From assembly GCA_014379665.1 (NCBI GenBank), contig JACMLK010000300.1:1-8741 (forward strand): a DNA stretch of 8,741 nucleotides, read 5' to 3'. Of this stretch, positions 8,101-8,741 are shown in pieces; within the stretch, counting starts at the first letter, position 1, and each line of letters starts with the position of its first letter. The notes under the pieces are model-generated. The model saw only the letters and a program-made list of their open reading frames with translations, was not told the DNA's origin and did not search any database. The stretch comes from Saprospiraceae bacterium (GTDB lineage: Bacteria > Bacteroidota > Bacteroidia > Chitinophagales > Saprospiraceae). The position numbers and the translations under genes are program-made.

Positions 8101-8741
8101 AATACAGCTTTAACCAATATCATCCACACAACCACGGGCGCCACAGGCATAGGCACAGCATCGGGCCTTCCATCTGGTGTTTCTGCCATGTGGGTTAGTA
8201 ATACAATTACCATCAGCGGCACTCCATCGGCCAGCGGAACGTTCAACTATTCCATCCCGCTTACTGGTGGTTGCGGCAGTGTAAATGCGACTGGTACTAT
8301 TATTGTCAACCCATTGAATACTGCGGGAACACCATCAGCGACTCCGACCCTGTGTATCAATACAACTTTAACCAATATCACCCATACAACCACGGGCGCC
8401 ACAGGCATAGGCACAGCATCGGGCCTGCCATCTGGTGTTTCTGCCATGTGGGCAAGTAATACAATTACAATCAGCGGTACGCCATCGGCGAGCGGAACAT
8501 TCAACTATTCCGTCCCGCTTACAGGTGGTTGCTCCAGTGTCAGTGCAACGGGTACGATAACAGTGACTCCATTAAATACAGTTGGGGTGCCATCCTCAAC
8601 TCCGACCCTGTGCATAAATACAGCTTTAACCAATATCACCCATACAACCACGGGCGCCACAGGCATAGGCACAGCATCGGGCCTGCCATCTGGTGTTTCT
8701 GCCATGTGGGCAAGTAATACAATTACCATCAGCGGCACTCC
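2200..8741 (+). CDS. Giant secreted multidomain surface protein: Asp-box propeller, Ig-like, LamG-like, MopE-like and 86-residue Ig/PKD-like repeats (3' end outside the window)
   Basis: The frame is open from 2200 to the window edge: 2180 complete codons and no stop. ATG at 2200 is the first start after an in-frame TAA at 2176-2178; a second ATG at 2206 is equally possible. Residues 1 to about 39 form a signal peptide (hydrophobic core near 22-37, likely cleavage near SLFSQS). Residues 40-147 are a helical segment I do not recognise. About 148-805 is a beta-propeller with nine Asp-box motifs ending in WGRGIW (794-799). About 810-893 is Ig-like. Then follow LamG-like domains at about 899-1062, 1187-1392, 1459-1664 and 1732-1950, MopE-like metal-binding motifs at about 1124-1186, 1394-1456 and 1669-1730, and 86-residue repeats from 1956. 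No sialidase FRIP motif is seen, so no enzyme activity is claimed. Surface adhesion or carbohydrate/protein binding is the likely role. Export by type IX secretion with a C-terminal sorting domain is inferred and would be encoded beyond the window. The gene is divergent from a two-component operon. Confidence 0.93.
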   Translation, partial: MIMRQNNFFQQAFLGHFFQNSILWLTIVLSIFLTNSLFSQSSRERDRQSYESKVISYLEKLDFNKIPWIEVFNDSKLRPSAVKIVFEEKLKSYGPENVNPRMIKKLQKYLIITNDLEDSKRNYIWQDEKLESLMTYANRSGSRTTNSANFTYIGQSNSVFNSNNGRIERVNFHPTNTNIVWASAPEGGLWKSNDAGVTWTVISDFWDHQSVGDLVYNTNNNDTLYVATDDHDSFFNQNRGVLRSVDGGTNWAIIGLPNSMASQIFKLAMAPDGRTLYACTNLGLFKSSNHGVTWVKNTSLPASAKANDIEFHPTNPQIVYVTTRSGTNQHPIGGPNTSYFYISTDGGSTFTLKICPLDSEGRPAQVSVSANNPDIAYISVYPNENYTSNGGMVMKYTYSTDFITTLVSPSYSFPGIWLGGAWDFRMEVNPNNANHIIYGSVQAFHSFNGGTTWQLLNSPHADQHDYKWQAGTNRVWFADDGGLSYTTDNGNTWTNIKNLPVTQLSSIRSSKYGSNFLVGLQDAGVQVNMNGHWFEPLGGDGLEVAVDPVDSNIVYGSIQQGQHLQRTIYNPTTQTYSSKTLLTNTQIGHYAVWRQKIIIDAADRNTIYTNYRDIWKSTNRGDTWINMTNGILGNGNSPIEFIHQAPSDPNILIAGYYDDNFSSFLKKSIDGGQTWASITKPSNVVFSSVVTNIAFHPHDPNTMWMIGNGLVSKTTNGGMTWTPVPGTLPNLDLLSIAYQEGTNNGFYVSTSLGNIWYHDDNINDYELFKNNLPNIRTTEIEVLPHNNKIRAATWGRGIWESPLHTNSINLCNKPAPPIIVYTVCATSSMMTIGVAPSGYNIIWEKDGVVISGQTTTSHTATTDGVYRARYLQNSGTCHSYYSDPANVTLRTQPTLLNGNGLHFDGVNDHLLSTNDINLSNSSLTISLWAKRQNVGNWQTLFSIGNTGQTNKLVSARFTNENKMVFGFEGNDLISTNTYSDTDWHHWTFVYDKSIASPTHNRFIYKDGELVASDRTNVDFSGTGLLRIGSHLIGSNQFFSGVIDDMKIWNIPRSLNQIRQDMFCTPTCYGSEMKLFLPFTDGVASGNNTTLNQIADYSLNVSNPQLVNFAKTGSMSNIVSGLNVFDAFIDSDNDGFGNTVISECYSGNWVSNNQDCNDGNSSTNPYAIELCSNSTDDDCDGNTDFEVNKAIHIGGSGKSISVPNLGHQAAFTVEAWVKPDDLDGNTIIEWLGGTHVTNLKIDISGRFRYNGGGTAWNVGPIFTVGQWAHIALVHDGYGANNLKAYVNGVLHWTSSINDQITNTSVKIGTNFDGAFDDFRYWNTALTQTQINERMNIRIEGNETNLIRYYTMDHGKPGLNNLGLTLVKDRTANNAHGTLAGFTMTGTTSNWVSGRPYIYYLDNDGDGYGGSSTWTCGSLETYKTNNLDCNDNNANIHPYANEICSNSTDDDCDGNTDIEVNKAIHIGGSGKSIALPNIAHQSAFTVEAWVKIDNIITNKVIEWLGGTTNAYFGIDNTGRLYYTGGGNAWNGGVTIATGQWAHVVLVHDGYGSNNVKTYLNGTLNWTATLSDLTSNTSTKIGINFDGAIDDFRYWNTALNQTQINERMNIRLQGNEANLIRYYTMDHGKPSMNNVGLNMINDRTSNSAHGTLEGFTLTGTTSNWVSGRTYPTLYFDADEDGFAGPTTWTCGSMNGLYSSNTDCNDNNAAINPNSTEICGNGVDENCNGIIDENTLSLGFDGTNDHVVINNTLGNFGTSNFTLEVRFKTTGTNRVIISKRPSCDCSNFWNIKTNGSGKVYFESCAGSVTSTNTANDGNWHHVSAVRSAGGTVSLYFDGVLEATNNINENYNNTAFVNFGDGPCNSDNLNGELDEVRIWNIARSALEINTFKNASLTGQESGLQAYYDFNHATAQAGGNNAGLTNLIDRTTNNNNGTLYNFALTGSNSNWLGNPTQAYQTVGAPSSNPTLCINTALTNIIHTTTGATGIGTASGLPSGVSAMWVSNTITISGTPSASGTFNYSIPLTGGCGSVNATGTIIVNPLNTAGTPSATPTLCINTTLTNITHTTTGATGIGTASGLPSGVSAMWASNTITISGTPSASGTFNYSVPLTGGCSSVSATGTITVTPLNTVGVPSSTPTLCINTALTNITHTTTGATGIGTASGLPSGVSAMWASNTITISGT
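2641..4614 (+). other. Asp-box (BNR/VPS10-sortilin-like) beta-propeller region of the giant protein
   Basis: Nine Asp-box motifs of the pattern S-x-[DN]-x-G-x-T-W are visible at residues 192-199, 244-251, 287-294, 343-350, 446-453, 486-493, 617-624, 668-675 and 714-721 (for example [24 protein letters not shown]). They often follow a GLWK- or GLFK-type strand and alternate with HPTNP- or HPHDPN-type turns (FHPTNTN, FHPTNPQ, FHPHDPN) that mark blade boundaries. The region closes with [10 protein letters not shown], a typical last blade. Asp-box motifs are structural rather than catalytic and occur in sialidases, GH74 enzymes and sortilins. Without the catalytic sets of those families, binding is more likely than hydrolysis. 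Confidence 0.85.
4621..4878 (+). other. Ig-like domain of the giant protein
   Basis: Residues about 810-893 follow a CNKPAPP linker. They have an Ig/PKD-like beta pattern with a central [13 protein letters not shown] segment, a [10 protein letters not shown] strand and Cys near both ends (Cys824 and Cys877), which could form a disulfide after export. This pattern (W-x-K/N-dG ... y-t-a-x-dG-x-Y) is common in Ig-like spacers of Bacteroidota surface proteins. It links the propeller to the LamG-containing part and has no visible catalytic residues. Confidence 0.6.
4894..5565 (+). other. LamG/concanavalin A-like domain 1 of the giant protein
   Basis: Residues about 899-1062 show the usual strand landmarks: [46 protein letters not shown] and [13 protein letters not shown] tail (about 1068-1122) then resembles the end region of the other LamG-like copies. 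The domain is a jelly-roll fold typically used for glycan or protein binding. It is more diverged than copies 2 and 3 and has no MopE-like motif in front of it. Confidence 0.8.
5578..6390 (+). repeat. MopE+LamG cassette, copy A (813 bp)
   Basis: This cassette encodes a MopE-like motif (DSDNDGFG at 1129-1136, then DCNDG and [14 protein letters not shown], with Cys1143, Cys1155, Cys1170 and Cys1178) and a LamG-like domain ([34 protein letters not shown]). It aligns with the next cassette at a constant offset of 816 bp from about 5659 to 6378, with one extra codon difference near the start. In 5722-5850 versus 6538-6666 I count 15 differences in 129 bases, several of them synonymous. This is an in-frame tandem duplication. 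The Asp-rich loops suggest calcium or another metal. Confidence 0.88.
6391..7209 (+). repeat. MopE+LamG cassette, copy B (819 bp)
   Basis: This is the second copy of the cassette: a MopE-like motif at residues 1400-1456 ([30 protein letters not shown]) and a LamG-like domain at about 1459-1664 ([34 protein letters not shown], then [12 protein letters not shown]). It differs from copy A mainly in the MopE loop and near residues 1495-1530. Both copies end in TTSNWVSGR. The high DNA similarity argues for a fairly recent internal duplication or gene conversion. Confidence 0.88.
7210..8049 (+). other. Third MopE-like motif and fourth LamG-like domain
   Basis: The MopE-like part (residues 1671-1730) has [16 protein letters not shown] and [13 protein letters not shown], closer to the usual family pattern than copies A and B. 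The LamG-like domain (about 1732-1950) has [52 protein letters not shown] and an ending [16 protein letters not shown]. It is diverged from copies A and B. It contains four Cys (1779, 1781, 1800, 1859) absent from those copies, which may form disulfides after export. Confidence 0.82.
8065..8741 (+). repeat. Tandem array of 258-bp (86-residue) Ig/PKD-like repeats, at least 2.6 copies
   Basis: Unit starts are at 8065, 8323 and 8581, with an exact 258-bp period and no indels. The third copy is cut by the window edge. Each unit reads [12 protein letters not shown]..., [35 protein letters not shown] and LTGGC, with two Cys per unit that could pair. Copies 2 and 3 are identical over 103 bases (8366-8468 and 8624-8726), and a 41-base core is identical in all three. 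This is a Bacteroidota-type Ig/PKD-like surface repeat, probably forming a stalk. Antisense frames here are open only because of the repeat composition and are not genes. The array probably continues beyond the window. Confidence 0.9.

Noticed and set aside
8271..8717. Two His/Tyr-rich plus-strand frames of 62 codons in the array
   Set aside because: They are the same out-of-frame reading of successive repeat units, inside the large coding frame, with no independent start signal.
8058..8738. Three consecutive minus-strand open frames of about 62-85 codons in the repeat array
   Set aside because: They recur with the 258-bp period and are an antisense by-product of the GC-richer repeat; the plus-strand frame is a continuous domain-bearing protein.
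8065..8741. CRISPR array or non-coding satellite repeat
   Set aside because: The units are 258 bp, in frame, adjacent without spacers, and encode a beta-rich repeat with conserved Cys.

Overview
The window looks like chromosomal DNA from a member of the Bacteroidota. Three things point there: an AT-rich, Asn/Thr/Ser-rich coding style; promoter-like octamers close to the TAnnTTTG element used in that phylum; and a giant secreted protein built from Asp-box propeller, LamG-like, MopE-like and Ig/PKD-like modules, as is common for Bacteroidota cell-surface proteins. A family such as Saprospiraceae is only a guess. There are no rRNA or tRNA genes, insertion sequences or CRISPR arrays.

Layout. Positions 1-1918 (minus strand) hold a two-component operon: a membrane histidine kinase with a periplasmic TPR-like sensor region and a HisKA_2/HATPase_c core (104-1918). 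Seven bases downstream of it is the first 32 codons of a response regulator (1-96), which leaves the window. Positions 1919-2199 are a divergent regulatory region. From 2200 to the right edge, one uninterrupted plus-strand reading frame encodes at least 2180 residues with no stop. It runs: signal peptide, an N-terminal segment of unknown type, a propeller with nine Asp-box motifs, an Ig-like domain, a LamG-like domain, two nearly identical MopE+LamG cassettes, a third MopE motif with a fourth LamG-like domain, and an array of exact 258-bp (86-residue) repeats. The C-terminus is outside the window.

The most interesting signal is in the divergent region. Two pairs of the 11-mer ATTCAGAACAT (one copy carries two changes) face outward, one pair towards each gene. 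In both pairs the period is exactly 21 bp. In both directions a 37-bp gap leads to an octamer with 5 of 6 matches to TAnnTTTG. All six elements are symmetric about one point (2057.5), where TTTAAA sits, while the spacers between them are not conserved. A tandem recognition site two helical turns long is the arrangement used by LytTR-type response regulators. The simplest reading, an inference, is that the response regulator beginning at 96 binds both sides, so that the two-component system controls its own operon and the giant surface protein as one circuit.
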